A DNA stretch of 64,000 nt from DAOTWY01 sp003696565 (GTDB lineage Bacteria > Chloroflexota > Anaerolineae > Aggregatilineales > Phototrophicaceae): contig DAOTWY010000015.1 in assembly GCA_034435635.1 (NCBI GenBank), positions 19,636-83,635 of the forward strand. The letters are read 5' to 3'. Each line of letters opens with the position of its first letter. The stretch's first letter is position 1. Below, in pieces: positions 23,268 to 31,964 of this stretch. The position numbers were made by a program, and so were the translations under genes. The notes beneath the pieces were generated by a model that was given only the letters and a program-made list of their open reading frames with translations, was not told where the DNA came from and made no database searches.

Positions 23268-24263
23268 TCAAAACTTGACAATTTTTTGGGCAACACGCAA
23301 CTGTTTCGGAAAAATAGGCAAAAATTCAATCAGGTTGTTGTATTTATCGTTGTTACCCACTTCTTGCAAATATCGGCGCAACACGCTGACCGTGCCAGGT
23401 AACAATGCCATACCTCGCGCCTTTTTCTCCATGAGCATGTAAGATTTATATTCACGCTCATCAACATGATCTTCAAGATACATCGCCACAGCCGCAGATA
23501 AGAATAGTGTCGTAAACTGATCTTCCCAGGTGGGGTGCTGTGCCTTGAATTGATCATGCACAGGAAGATCGTTTTGCATAATCTCTTGTAATTGATCCAT
23601 ATGACTGCGCAGATAAGCTTTAATCAGAATACTACCAAAGCTAGTGATGGCAGCGCGATAGCTCTGTGTGATCATCGTTGGCTCATCATAGGGCCACGGC
23701 GGGCTATCCCCCCAAGCAAGTGGCGGTGGCACAATACAAATAATTTCATTGCGCAATTTAAAGACAACATCATAAGCGGTCGGATAACTGATGTTGGGCA
23801 TCAAGACCAGGTTATCCTCAATTTTACCCACGAACGGCTCAAAAAAAGGCTTGAGCATGACATTCTTAAAAGCATGTGTTAATTGAAGATGTGCCTTATC
23901 CCATAAGGGTTGATCTTTTTCCCACAAGGTTTTTAGATCTGTGGCTTCATAAAAATCGCGCAATTGAGCGTTAAAATTAGCTGGCACCCAGGGAGGTAAG
24001 GTAGGAATATCAAGCTGGGGCCAACTCATCAAAGATACCAGTGCGAATAACGCTTCTAGCGGTTGCCCCTGATCCAAATACGCTTGTATTGCCTGAACAG
24101 CCGGATGCTGTGTGTATTTGAGAAGATGTTTACGTGTAGCACGTGCATGGGCATGGGTGCCGTGCGGCTTTAATTTTTGGGATCGCTCAGGGTAGTCCGT
24201 CGCTGCCAAAACAGCCGACATCAACCGCACGCGCTCGTCTAATCTGACAATGACATCGCTCAT
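23268..24263 (-). CDS. Hypothetical cytoplasmic protein
   Basis: The 331-residue, mostly helical protein has no signal peptide, membrane helix or recognisable catalytic motif. Notable parts are a basic, His-rich N-terminus (HGTHAHARATRKHLLKY), a Trp/Pro-rich segment (WPQLDIPTLPPWVP), a central PPPLAWGDSPPWPYDEP, and a C-terminal region with LEDHVDEREYKSYMLMEKK. I do not recognise the family; a distant link to DUF4932-type proteins is possible but lacks an HExxH motif. It is a single gene. The ~190 bases to its right end and the ~150 on its left show no clear promoter or RNA. Confidence 0.6.
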   Translation of the reverse strand: MSDVIVRLDERVRLMSAVLAATDYPERSQKLKPHGTHAHARATRKHLLKYTQHPAVQAIQAYLDQGQPLEALFALVSLMSWPQLDIPTLPPWVPANFNAQLRDFYEATDLKTLWEKDQPLWDKAHLQLTHAFKNVMLKPFFEPFVGKIEDNLVLMPNISYPTAYDVVFKLRNEIICIVPPPLAWGDSPPWPYDEPTMITQSYRAAITSFGSILIKAYLRSHMDQLQEIMQNDLPVHDQFKAQHPTWEDQFTTLFLSAAVAMYLEDHVDEREYKSYMLMEKKARGMALLPGTVSVLRRYLQEVGNNDKYNNLIEFLPIFPKQLRVAQKIVKF

Positions 24264-24414
24264 TGAATTTTTCCCGGCGTTTAAGATAAAAACAAACCTA
24301 TTTTAAATCCCAATGGCGGTTGCGGCAACCCGATTAAGGGAGATTTAACCCAACGTCACTTTTCGGGCAAAGCCGTGTTATAGAGCATGAACAGCCAAAA
24401 AGGAAGTATTGACC

Positions 24415-25584
24415 ATGCGTGTTGCTTTATTTACCGAGACATTTTTACCCAAGCATGACGGTATTGTCACAGTGATTTGCCTGCTGTTAGACCATCTTGC
24501 TAAACGGGGAATCGAATCAATCATCGTCGCACCCACCACTGCCGATAACCTAGGAGAACAAATCACCCAATATGCCAACACGGAAGTCATTCGCGTACCA
24601 GGGGTGACCTTTCCGCTATATCCACAGTTAAAAGCAGGTCCGCCCACCTATGCCACCTATGACCGACTAAAAGCATTTAAGCCGGATATTGCGCATATTA
24701 TCCATCCGGTGCTCATTGGGGGGTTTGGTATTTTAATGGCAAAGAAATTAGGCATCCCAAACCTGACATCATTCCATCTGGATATTTCTCAAGTCATTAA
24801 ACACTTTAAACTAGGTCCGGTCAGTATGGGGTTTTTAACCTCTCCCATTGATATGATGACACGCTTTATGTTTAACATGGCAGATTATACGCTGGCACCC
24901 TCCCGCTTAATTCAACGCAAGATGTTAGATATGGGCGTAACACGTGTGGGATTATGGAAACGAGGCGTAGACGCAGAACGCTTTCATCCACGTTATAAAA
25001 GCGAGGCAATGCGCTATGAACTTTCTGACGGGCACCCAGAAGATACCCTACTCATCTATGTTGGCAGGCTCAGCCCAGAAAAACAAGTCACCCAACTGCG
25101 TGCCGCCCTAGAACAAATCCCTGGCACACGCCTGGCAATCATCGGTAACGGACCATATGAGCAAGAATTGCGGCAATATTTCGCAGGTTATCCGGTCAAA
25201 TTTATGGGGCAGATGACTGGCGAGCCACTTTCTCAAGCATATGCCAGTGGGGATATTTTCACATTTGCGTCCGCATCAGAGACATTTGGGCTAGTGGTGA
25301 CTGAAGCAATGGCAGCCGGCTTACCAGTCGTGTCATCACGAGTGGGCGGTATCCCGGATGTCGTGCAAGAAGGCGTAACCGGTTACACGTTCGAGGTAAA
25401 CGATGTGGCTGGTTTGGTCGCAGGGGTGCGGCAGATTGCCAGTGATAAAACAAAAATGCAGCAGATGAGCAAGGCAGCACGAGCATATGCCGAAACACAA
25501 ACCTGGGAGGCGATGATGGATGAAGTGATCGATCATTATGCCCGCTTAATAGAAGTACACCAGCGAACTTTACAATTGATCTAA
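24415..25584 (+). CDS. GT4 family glycosyltransferase (SqdX/PimB-like)
   Basis: The 389-residue GT-B enzyme has MRVALFTETFLPKHDGI at the N-terminus, the GLWKRGVDAERFHP hinge typical of SQD2/mannosyl-lipid transferases, YVGRLSPEKQ opening the C-terminal Rossmann domain, and the nucleotide-sugar motif SETFGLVVTEAMAAG (E-x7-E), followed by GGIPDVV. It likely glycosylates a lipid at the inner membrane face; donor and acceptor are not decidable, with diacylglycerol glycosylation the best guess. The start ATG 24415 follows AGGAAG by eight bases. A TGTTATAGA element at 24376 may be its promoter. Confidence 0.9.
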   Translation: MRVALFTETFLPKHDGIVTVICLLLDHLAKRGIESIIVAPTTADNLGEQITQYANTEVIRVPGVTFPLYPQLKAGPPTYATYDRLKAFKPDIAHIIHPVLIGGFGILMAKKLGIPNLTSFHLDISQVIKHFKLGPVSMGFLTSPIDMMTRFMFNMADYTLAPSRLIQRKMLDMGVTRVGLWKRGVDAERFHPRYKSEAMRYELSDGHPEDTLLIYVGRLSPEKQVTQLRAALEQIPGTRLAIIGNGPYEQELRQYFAGYPVKFMGQMTGEPLSQAYASGDIFTFASASETFGLVVTEAMAAGLPVVSSRVGGIPDVVQEGVTGYTFEVNDVAGLVAGVRQIASDKTKMQQMSKAARAYAETQTWEAMMDEVIDHYARLIEVHQRTLQLI

Positions 25585-25630
25585 AATTTCCTTATTTCTT
25601 ATGCCCCAAAACTAGGCTAATATAGTGGGC

Positions 25631-26629
25631 ATGACAATATCAACGAGTTCTAACAACACGCCACCGCTAACCAACCGTGTGGTGGCTTTTCTATGTAATG
25701 TGTATCTCATCAGTATGGTGAGCTACCTAATCCTACGGTTGATCTTTACTGATACAACCTGGTGGTTAGCGTTGCTCAACGCTTTTGCGATTTATACGTT
25801 CTCTCCAATATTAGTGCTGCTGCCAATAGCGTTTATGCTGCGTTTGTGGCAAACAGCAGGACGGCTGAGCATTTTAGCGTTACTTGGGGTTATCTGGTTC
25901 GGTCCGTTCTTTCAACCACCACATACCCAACTTCCCAGTGGTGGCACTGTATTAACTCTTGTGACATTTAACGCTTGGGGAAATAACAACACACAGCCAG
26001 ATCAAGCAGTAGACTGGTTGATGCAGCAAGACGCAGATATCATTCTTTTACAGGAATATACCCCACTTATTGGAGAAAAGCTTGACTATCCAGAACACGC
26101 GATGAACGCCGGCTTACATCTTTTCTCGCGCTATCCAATTGTTGAATCAAGCGATGTGAATGGTCATCAGCGGGTTGTCTTAGACATAAATGAACAGCAA
26201 ATCGCAATCTATCACGTGCATTTAGCCTATCCGTTAGATCATCCGCCCCGTTTTGAACTCCCGTTACTACGTACCATCAGCCGCTACGATGAAACCGAGC
26301 GCAATCAACAAATTAAGGCTCTACTACAAACCCTAAAAGACGAAACATTGCCATTTATCGTAGGGGGGGATTTTAACATGAGCCAGCATTCACTTATCTA
26401 TAGTGATTTGGCGTTACTCATGGGAGATAGCTTCCGCAGTACAAATACCGGGTTAGGGGCAACATGGTCAACTCAAATGCCGTTCCCTACCCTGCGGTTA
26501 GATTATATTTGGCATCAACGAACGATCCACGCCCTAAAAACCAATGTTGGTCCAAATCTAGGGAGCGATCATCTGCCACTGGTTGCTTGGTTAGAATTAC
26601 CAACCACCACACCAGTGCAACAAGATTGA
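25631..26629 (+). CDS. Membrane-anchored endonuclease/exonuclease/phosphatase family protein
   Basis: The 332-residue protein has three N-terminal hydrophobic segments (to about residue 100) followed by an EEP domain: VTFNAWGNNNTQPDQ, ILLQEYTP (metal-binding Glu), VHLAYP, VGGDFNMSQ (Asp/Asn pair) and the terminal GSDHLPLVAW (catalytic His). All expected active-site residues are visible. The catalytic part probably faces outside, so a phosphodiesterase or nuclease acting on extracellular substrate or lipid headgroups is likely. The gene lies 47 bases after the glycosyltransferase and 25 bases before lspA. Confidence 0.88.
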   Translation: MTISTSSNNTPPLTNRVVAFLCNVYLISMVSYLILRLIFTDTTWWLALLNAFAIYTFSPILVLLPIAFMLRLWQTAGRLSILALLGVIWFGPFFQPPHTQLPSGGTVLTLVTFNAWGNNNTQPDQAVDWLMQQDADIILLQEYTPLIGEKLDYPEHAMNAGLHLFSRYPIVESSDVNGHQRVVLDINEQQIAIYHVHLAYPLDHPPRFELPLLRTISRYDETERNQQIKALLQTLKDETLPFIVGGDFNMSQHSLIYSDLALLMGDSFRSTNTGLGATWSTQMPFPTLRLDYIWHQRTIHALKTNVGPNLGSDHLPLVAWLELPTTTPVQQD

Positions 26630-26654
26630 AAACATAATCCATAAACGAGGAACA

Positions 26655-27179
26655 ATGAGACGACGTTGGCTACAGTTATTTTTGTTATCGTTGATAGTTT
26701 TTTCACTAGATCAACTCAGTAAAGAGTGGATTATCCAAAACCTAGCACGTTATGAATCAATCGAGCCGATCCCCGCATTAGGGGCTTATTTCCGGTTTAC
26801 TCATAGTTATAACACTGGTGCAGCATTTGGAATTTTCCCAAATGCGAGTGATGCGTTTTTGCTGCTTTCGATTGTTATTGTTGCTGGAATGATGTGGTTT
26901 TATCCACGTGTGCCAGATGCCGGGTGGATCACTAGGATAGGGATAGGATTGGTATGTGGCGGGGCATTAGGGAATATCGTTGATCGCATCCGCCACGGGC
27001 ATGTCACCGATTTTATTCACTATATCATTCCCAATGTCACCTCAAATATCTCCAACATAGCCGATCATGCCATTGTTTTGGGTGTCATTTTCATTATCAT
27101 TGATAATTGGCGGTTAGAGCGTATGACCAAACAGCAAAAAGAGCAACACACCACACAGGCTGATGAAAACAGCATATAA
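26655..27179 (+). CDS. lspA: Lipoprotein signal peptidase (signal peptidase II)
   Basis: The 174-residue membrane aspartyl protease cleaves signal peptides of diacylglyceryl-modified prolipoproteins. Four helices and all family blocks are present: SLDQLSKEWI, FTHSYNTGAAFGIF, GNIVDRIRHGHVTDFI with catalytic Asp 110, and NIADHAIVLG with catalytic Asp 137. The C-terminus is charged and cytoplasmic. The window encodes at least five lipoproteins, among them the two selenoprotein candidates, that would be its substrates. GAGGAA lies before the ATG. The next gene, itself a lipoprotein, starts 37 bases downstream. Confidence 0.96.
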   Translation: MRRRWLQLFLLSLIVFSLDQLSKEWIIQNLARYESIEPIPALGAYFRFTHSYNTGAAFGIFPNASDAFLLLSIVIVAGMMWFYPRVPDAGWITRIGIGLVCGGALGNIVDRIRHGHVTDFIHYIIPNVTSNISNIADHAIVLGVIFIIIDNWRLERMTKQQKEQHTTQADENSI

Positions 27180-27216
27180 TATAAGCAATGCCTTCAAAAT
27201 AAAGGAGTATAACAGC

Positions 27217-27783
27217 ATGTTTAAGAGAATCAGTCTTGTGCTTTTAATGCTGATTATGGCGGGCTGCCAAGCAACTGGTGACTCAAAAGATGATGCCGCC
27301 GCTGCGCAAAGTTTTTTCCCTGATTTAGCCGGTTATACCGTTTCTAATACCGATAACATTCAGGATGCTATCACCACCACACTGACCGGTGCTGGGATTA
27401 GCACTGGTAACCTGTTAGCAACCGGTGTCATTCTTCAAGTTGATAATTTTATAGATTGTTATCGTGAAGTTGGTGCATTTGATGCACGGATTTACGTAGA
27501 AGACCCCAGTGCAGACATGATCCAAGAAGGATTGCGTCCCCCACGTGCTGGCGTATTAGTCATTATCAACCAAGATCGCGCGATTGAGAACTTGCTACCG
27601 TGTTTAACACAACCGCCAAGTGTGTCTGATGCCTTTAGCGCACAGGCTGCACAGCCACAACCGTGTTTTGGTAACGGGGAATTTCAATTTGAGGGGGATA
27701 CAATCCGCTATATTTACGCCGCAACAGATCGACCGTTGTGTGCTGCCTGGGAATCACACTTTATGACCTACAAAACAGGCTAA
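27217..27783 (+). CDS. Lipoprotein of unknown function
   Basis: The 188-residue product has a lipoprotein signal ending at the lipobox MAGC. The mature part begins with FFPDLAGYTVSNTDNIQD and contains paired cysteines (one in DNFIDCYREVG, one in LLPCLTQPP, two near the C-terminus in QPCFGNGEF and LCAAWESHF), suggesting two disulfides. No family recognised. The ATG at 27217 is set by AAGGAG at nine bases; the longer frame from 27163 overlapping lspA is not supported. It probably shares a transcript with lspA. Confidence 0.75.
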   Translation: MFKRISLVLLMLIMAGCQATGDSKDDAAAAQSFFPDLAGYTVSNTDNIQDAITTTLTGAGISTGNLLATGVILQVDNFIDCYREVGAFDARIYVEDPSADMIQEGLRPPRAGVLVIINQDRAIENLLPCLTQPPSVSDAFSAQAAQPQPCFGNGEFQFEGDTIRYIYAATDRPLCAAWESHFMTYKTG

Positions 27784-27831
27784 CACCGCCTTTTAGGGGA
27801 TCATCTCATAGCAAATCCTAGGGTAGATACC

Positions 27832-27857
27832 TTGCCGGGGGATTTATCCCTTGGCAA
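27832..27857. repeat. Dispersed palindromic repeat, copy 2
   Basis: TTGCCGGGGG and CCCTTGGCAA form a ten-base-pair stem (two G-U pairs) around ATTTAT. It lies 30 bases before the next start codon and is homologous to 11017-11044 (inverted) and 34928-34944. Confidence 0.7.
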
Positions 27858-27887
27858 ATATAACGGTAGTAATCTGATAGGCTGACA

Positions 27888-29813
27888 ATGAGACAATTAT
27901 TGATTATTTTGCCCATCCTGTTGATCTTTAGCTTGCCGCTTGATTCACAAACCGATAGCTACATCCGTGCAGATCGTCTTGGTATTACACATATTTCGTC
28001 TGGCGCAGTAGAAACGCCAGAAACACGCTATCAACAGGCATTGATGCTAGGGGCTGGTTGGAATCGATTCCCAATTTATTGGCAATGGGCAGAAACAGCA
28101 CCAGGTGAGTGGGACTGGTCACGGTTTGATCGGCAGATTACCAATGATCTACGATTTGGGTTACAAATCAACGCGATCCTCATTGGCAGACCGGATTTTT
28201 ATGCAGATGGCGAACGCATACAAGGGATGTATGAGCCAATTTTTGCCGATGGCACCGATATACCCGCTGCTGGCAAAGCTCTGAACCCCAATAATCCTTG
28301 GGGCGTTTATGTCGCACAAGTTGTTAATCGTTATAAACCAGGCGGAGAATTAGCCCGCAGTGGTAACATCCCGTTGGGTAGCGGCATTCGCGTTTGGGAA
28401 ATATGGAATGAGCCGGATTTTGAAAACTTTTGGCGTGGGACAGACCGCGATTATGCCCGATTACTCAAAATCTCATACATTGTTATCAAACGTGTTGACC
28501 CTTCCGCACAAGTGATGTTTGGAGGATTATTATACCCAAACGGTGAATCTAACTTCCTGGCACAAGTTTTGAACATTTATGCCAATGACCCCAGCGCGCC
28601 AGAAAACAATTGGTTTATGGACTTAGTCGCAGTACATGCCTATAACGATCCCTGGCGTAGTGCCTGGTTGACAATATACGCCCGTCAAACCATGATTGCT
28701 TTTGGGTTTAACCGTCCGATTTGGATTAATGAAAGTGGTGTGCCCGTTTGGGATGATTATCCTGGACCAACATGGCAACCAGAGAGCCAACGCTATGCAA
28801 CATTAGAACAACAAGCGTGGTATTATATCCAAAGTGCGGCATATGGCTGGTCAGAAGGGGCGGATAAAATATTCTTCCATCAGCTTTATGACGATTGCGG
28901 CGACCAACCCGCTGGTACAGACTTCTTCCCACATAATGGCAGTTTATGCACCGGAGATAACATCTGTTATGGAGATGCTCATGGTCTGTTCCGTAACCTG
29001 AGCACCTCTCAATGTTTTAGTCATCACCCAAGCCCTGGTACAGCACGCCCAGCCGCTCGCGCATTTCGCTTATTGGCAGAAGTTTTTGGTAGAGAACCGT
29101 TTGAAAATGGCGATCAAGTTTATGTCGATGATCGTTTTGTCACCATCACATTTGACCGTCCACGTACCAATGAGCGCATCACCGTGATGTGGAATCGTCG
29201 ATTGGAAGAAGCCACCCTCACCTGGCAAGCAGTTGGACAAAATGGTCAACTCATTTCATTAGACGGCAGTACGCTTATTGAACCAGACGCAGCTGGTAAT
29301 TATCAGATTACTTTGTTAGCGGCAATTCCAGATGTTGACCGCAGCAGTTCTGATTTTGGCGGTGTGGCAATTGGCGGTCCGCCGTTAATTTTAATTGAGC
29401 AACGCACTGGCAACATCCGCCCGGTTGAGGTCGATTTAGAGTCGATTGAAGTTGAAGGCACATCACCGACGGTGACACCTGTACCCACTTCCGTAGCACC
29501 CCGTCCCACTGTGAACCCAGCGGATGACATAACACCACCGGTTGCCGTCGTGTTAGCCTTACCAGAAACCAGCCCGCCAGATTTCACCGTCACCTGGGAA
29601 GGGCAAGATAACAGCGGGATTGCCAGTTATTTGATCTGGGTGCGCATTGATGAAGGCGAATGGACCCCCTGGCTCAATACAGAAGCCACCAGTGCTATCT
29701 TCAACGGTGAACCTGGCAGACGTTATGAATTCGCCGCATGGGCACAAGACTTAGCCGGTAACTGGTCTGAAAATATCAACCTGCAAGCGCAAGCCAACAC
29801 ACAAGTAGAATAG
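27888..29813 (+). CDS. Secreted glycosidase-like TIM-barrel protein with C-terminal Ig/FN3-like domain
   Basis: The 641-residue protein has a signal peptide (about 1-20), a clan GH-A-like barrel (about 30-400) with VWEIWNEPDFENFW supplying the presumed acid/base Glu and PIWINESGVPVW the presumed nucleophile, a beta-rich module, a Thr/Pro linker (about 530-550), and a final domain with DNSGIASYLIWVRIDEGEW and YEFAAWAQDLAGNW, typical of extracellular Ig/FN3-like repeats. It is likely an exported polysaccharide hydrolase or a binding protein of that fold; GH39 and GH5 families are the nearest in style. Its stop is one base from the stop of the convergent chelatase gene, leaving no terminator between them. 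Confidence 0.82.
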   Translation: MRQLLIILPILLIFSLPLDSQTDSYIRADRLGITHISSGAVETPETRYQQALMLGAGWNRFPIYWQWAETAPGEWDWSRFDRQITNDLRFGLQINAILIGRPDFYADGERIQGMYEPIFADGTDIPAAGKALNPNNPWGVYVAQVVNRYKPGGELARSGNIPLGSGIRVWEIWNEPDFENFWRGTDRDYARLLKISYIVIKRVDPSAQVMFGGLLYPNGESNFLAQVLNIYANDPSAPENNWFMDLVAVHAYNDPWRSAWLTIYARQTMIAFGFNRPIWINESGVPVWDDYPGPTWQPESQRYATLEQQAWYYIQSAAYGWSEGADKIFFHQLYDDCGDQPAGTDFFPHNGSLCTGDNICYGDAHGLFRNLSTSQCFSHHPSPGTARPAARAFRLLAEVFGREPFENGDQVYVDDRFVTITFDRPRTNERITVMWNRRLEEATLTWQAVGQNGQLISLDGSTLIEPDAAGNYQITLLAAIPDVDRSSSDFGGVAIGGPPLILIEQRTGNIRPVEVDLESIEVEGTSPTVTPVPTSVAPRPTVNPADDITPPVAVVLALPETSPPDFTVTWEGQDNSGIASYLIWVRIDEGEWTPWLNTEATSAIFNGEPGRRYEFAAWAQDLAGNWSENINLQAQANTQVE

Positions 29814-29814
29814 C

Positions 29815-30741
29815 TTACCGCATATCCATTTCTGCGCGGACAGTTTCCAAGAGTGTTTCTGCTTTAAGCTGCGACAATGTATAACACGGACCGCCTAGCT
29901 TATCTGCCAATTTTGCCGCTAAACCTTGGTCAAACGCGGCGTGTTCCATGTTGATCGTTACAGTACGAATGTTGTCCTCTTTAATCATGGTAGCAATGCG
30001 ATGCGCTTCTTCTTGCGGAGCAAGTTGATCGCTCATAGAGACATTCCCAGCACCATCTGTTAATAAAATAATCATCGGCATCACATCTGGTTCGGACATA
30101 CGATGTTTACGAATTGTCTCATAAGCTAAAAATAATCCAGCAGAAAGCGGGGTTTTACCACCGACTTCAACATCTTTGAGTGCGTCTTTTGCCAATACCA
30201 CCGAATTAGTGGGAGGTAAAACCAAGTTAGCACGGTCTTTATTAAAGACAATTAAGCCCACACGGTCGCGCCGCTGATACGCATCCGTCAATAAAGACAT
30301 AATCGCACCTTTGGTGGCTTGCATTCGTTCCGCAACAGCCATACTCCAAGATGCATCTACCACAAAAAGAATCAAGTTTGAAGCACGCCGTACCCGCACT
30401 TTCCGCTGAAGATCACTACGCTTTAACGCATATGCCATACCTGTCTGCCGCTTTTGGTCTTCACGTATTTTTTGGAATGGTGCTGCCGCGCGTAAAGTAG
30501 CATCAAAAGCAATATCGTCTGTACGATCCCCTGCCGGGCGTGCTTGGATATATCGCCCACGTTTGCGGTCGGTGCGCGTGTATGACCGTCGTCCGCTTTG
30601 CTTGCGCGTCATCTTATCTAATTGGCTACTTAGTTTTCGTGTGGAAAATTCAGCACCGGATTCAACTTGTTTACCGCCTTCCCACCAGTTAGCATCTTGA
30701 TTCTGGAACACATTCTGCTTAGCCGGTTGGGCATCGGTCAC
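29815..30741 (-). CDS. VWA half of a ChlD/CobT-like chelatase subunit, probably read by -1 frameshift from the upstream frame
   Basis: This frame encodes the C-terminal half of a chelatase AAA-VWA subunit: an Asp/Gln-rich hinge, a basic RKQSGRRSYTRTDRKRGRY segment, then a VWA domain with MIDAS VVDASWSMAV and ILLTDGAGNVS. The annotated start is a GTG without any Shine-Dalgarno sequence, and the frame is open upstream through 30783, where it meets the A9 run in the ChlI-like gene. Shifting -1 there gives one 692-residue protein, the size of a full ChlD/BchD subunit. So I treat 29815-31892 as one gene with two products. As a separate gene it would be 308 residues. Confidence 0.85.
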   Translation of the reverse strand: MTDAQPAKQNVFQNQDANWWEGGKQVESGAEFSTRKLSSQLDKMTRKQSGRRSYTRTDRKRGRYIQARPAGDRTDDIAFDATLRAAAPFQKIREDQKRQTGMAYALKRSDLQRKVRVRRASNLILFVVDASWSMAVAERMQATKGAIMSLLTDAYQRRDRVGLIVFNKDRANLVLPPTNSVVLAKDALKDVEVGGKTPLSAGLFLAYETIRKHRMSEPDVMPMIILLTDGAGNVSMSDQLAPQEEAHRIATMIKEDNIRTVTINMEHAAFDQGLAAKLADKLGGPCYTLSQLKAETLLETVRAEMDMR

Positions 30742-30770
30742 GTCCGGTGCTGCTTGTTGTGCTTGGCTAT

Positions 30771-31892
30771 CTACCGATTGGCTTTTTTTTTGCTATTGGT
30801 TGCCTGATTAGAGGCGTTACTGGCTTCTGAAGAAAGTTCGGCTTCTTCATCCAGTTCAGCCTGCAAATCATTCAATTGATCTGCCAATGTCTCCATATTA
30901 ACCTGTGCATCAGCAAACGGTCCACGCTTTAAGCGGTGCGGAATAGCCAGCTCAAATGCCAATAAAATATCATCGCGGTTAATCTGCCGACGACCTTCAT
31001 AAGCAGCATGAGCACGTGCCGTTTTGAGGATCACCAGGTCAGCCCGGTGTCCATCAATTTGCATGGTACTGGTTAACATAGCAATCAACCGTAAATCACC
31101 ACGTGTATATTGCACCTCATCGACAATTTCACGGGCTGCGGCAATCCGTTCACCAAGTTCACGTTCAGCAGGTGCCCAAGCCTGACGGAACTTAATTGGA
31201 TCATCTTCAAAGGCGATGTGTCGTTCCAAAATTTCCATACGTTCATCTGGATCAGTGATTCCATGCACCTCAGTCGATAAAGCAAAGCGATCTAGCAATT
31301 GTGGGCGCAAATCCCCTTCTTCTGGGTTCATCGTCCCAACCAGGATAAACCGCGCAGGGTGGCTAAAGCTGATCCCTTCTCGTTCCACCACATTGATACC
31401 CATCGCCGCACTATCTAATAACAGATCAACCACATGGTCATCTAACAGGTTCACTTCGTCCACATATAAAACCCCGCGATTCGCCGCTGCCAACACGCCC
31501 GGGTCAAAATGCCGTTCGCCACGCTGGATAGCTTTTTCAATATCAAGCGTGCCCACCACACGGTCTTCCGTCGCACTAACAGGCAAATCAATAAACTGAA
31601 TCCGGCGACGCTCAACAGGAATGTTTTCCCCATGGCTATATCGTTCACGGGCATAGTCTGACCAAGTATCCGGTCGATCTGGATCATCATTAAATGGTGA
31701 GCCAGCAATCACATTAATCTCTGGTAGTAACGCAGCAAGTGCCCGTGCTGCGGTGGACTTCCCTGTACCGCGCTCCCCACGAATCAGCACACCACCGATT
31801 CGCATATCGACGGCGTTTAAGATCAGGGCACGCTTCATGCGTTCTTGTCCAACAATGGCTGTAAATGGATAAACCTGTACTCGTCTGCTCAT
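30771..31892 (-). CDS. ChlI/BchI-like AAA+ chelatase subunit (zero-frame product of a chlI-chlD type gene)
   Basis: The 373-residue AAA+ ATPase belongs to the MgCl/cobaltochelatase family: FTAIVGQERMKRAL, Walker A RGERGTGKSTAAR (near residue 40), YVDEVNLLDDHVVD as Walker B, FILVGTMNPEEG sensor 1, and the DRFALSTEVHG arginine finger region. With a large subunit (CobN/ChlH, not in this window) such ATPases drive metal insertion into a tetrapyrrole. In a non-phototroph cobalt insertion for cobalamin is more likely than chlorophyll synthesis. The frame ends just after an A9 run (30791-30783); a -1 slip there adds the VWA half encoded at 29815-30741. Confidence 0.92.
   Translation of the reverse strand: MSRRVQVYPFTAIVGQERMKRALILNAVDMRIGGVLIRGERGTGKSTAARALAALLPEINVIAGSPFNDDPDRPDTWSDYARERYSHGENIPVERRRIQFIDLPVSATEDRVVGTLDIEKAIQRGERHFDPGVLAAANRGVLYVDEVNLLDDHVVDLLLDSAAMGINVVEREGISFSHPARFILVGTMNPEEGDLRPQLLDRFALSTEVHGITDPDERMEILERHIAFEDDPIKFRQAWAPAERELGERIAAAREIVDEVQYTRGDLRLIAMLTSTMQIDGHRADLVILKTARAHAAYEGRRQINRDDILLAFELAIPHRLKRGPFADAQVNMETLADQLNDLQAELDEEAELSSEASNASNQATNSKKKANR
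30783..30791 (-). other. A9 slippery sequence, candidate -1 ribosomal frameshift site
   Basis: Zero-frame codons are AGC AAA AAA AAA GCC AAT CGG TAG, so A_AAA_AAA is in register for tandem -1 slippage. The -1 frame is closed by a TAG six bases before the run, and the zero frame by a TAG nine bases after it, so the switch must occur here. Transcriptional slippage on A9 is an alternative mechanism. Confidence 0.8.
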
Positions 31893-31964
31893 TATGTTTT
31901 ACCGTTATTTATGTCCACATCATCAACGCATTATAAAAGTGAATATTGTGCATCACAATAACCA

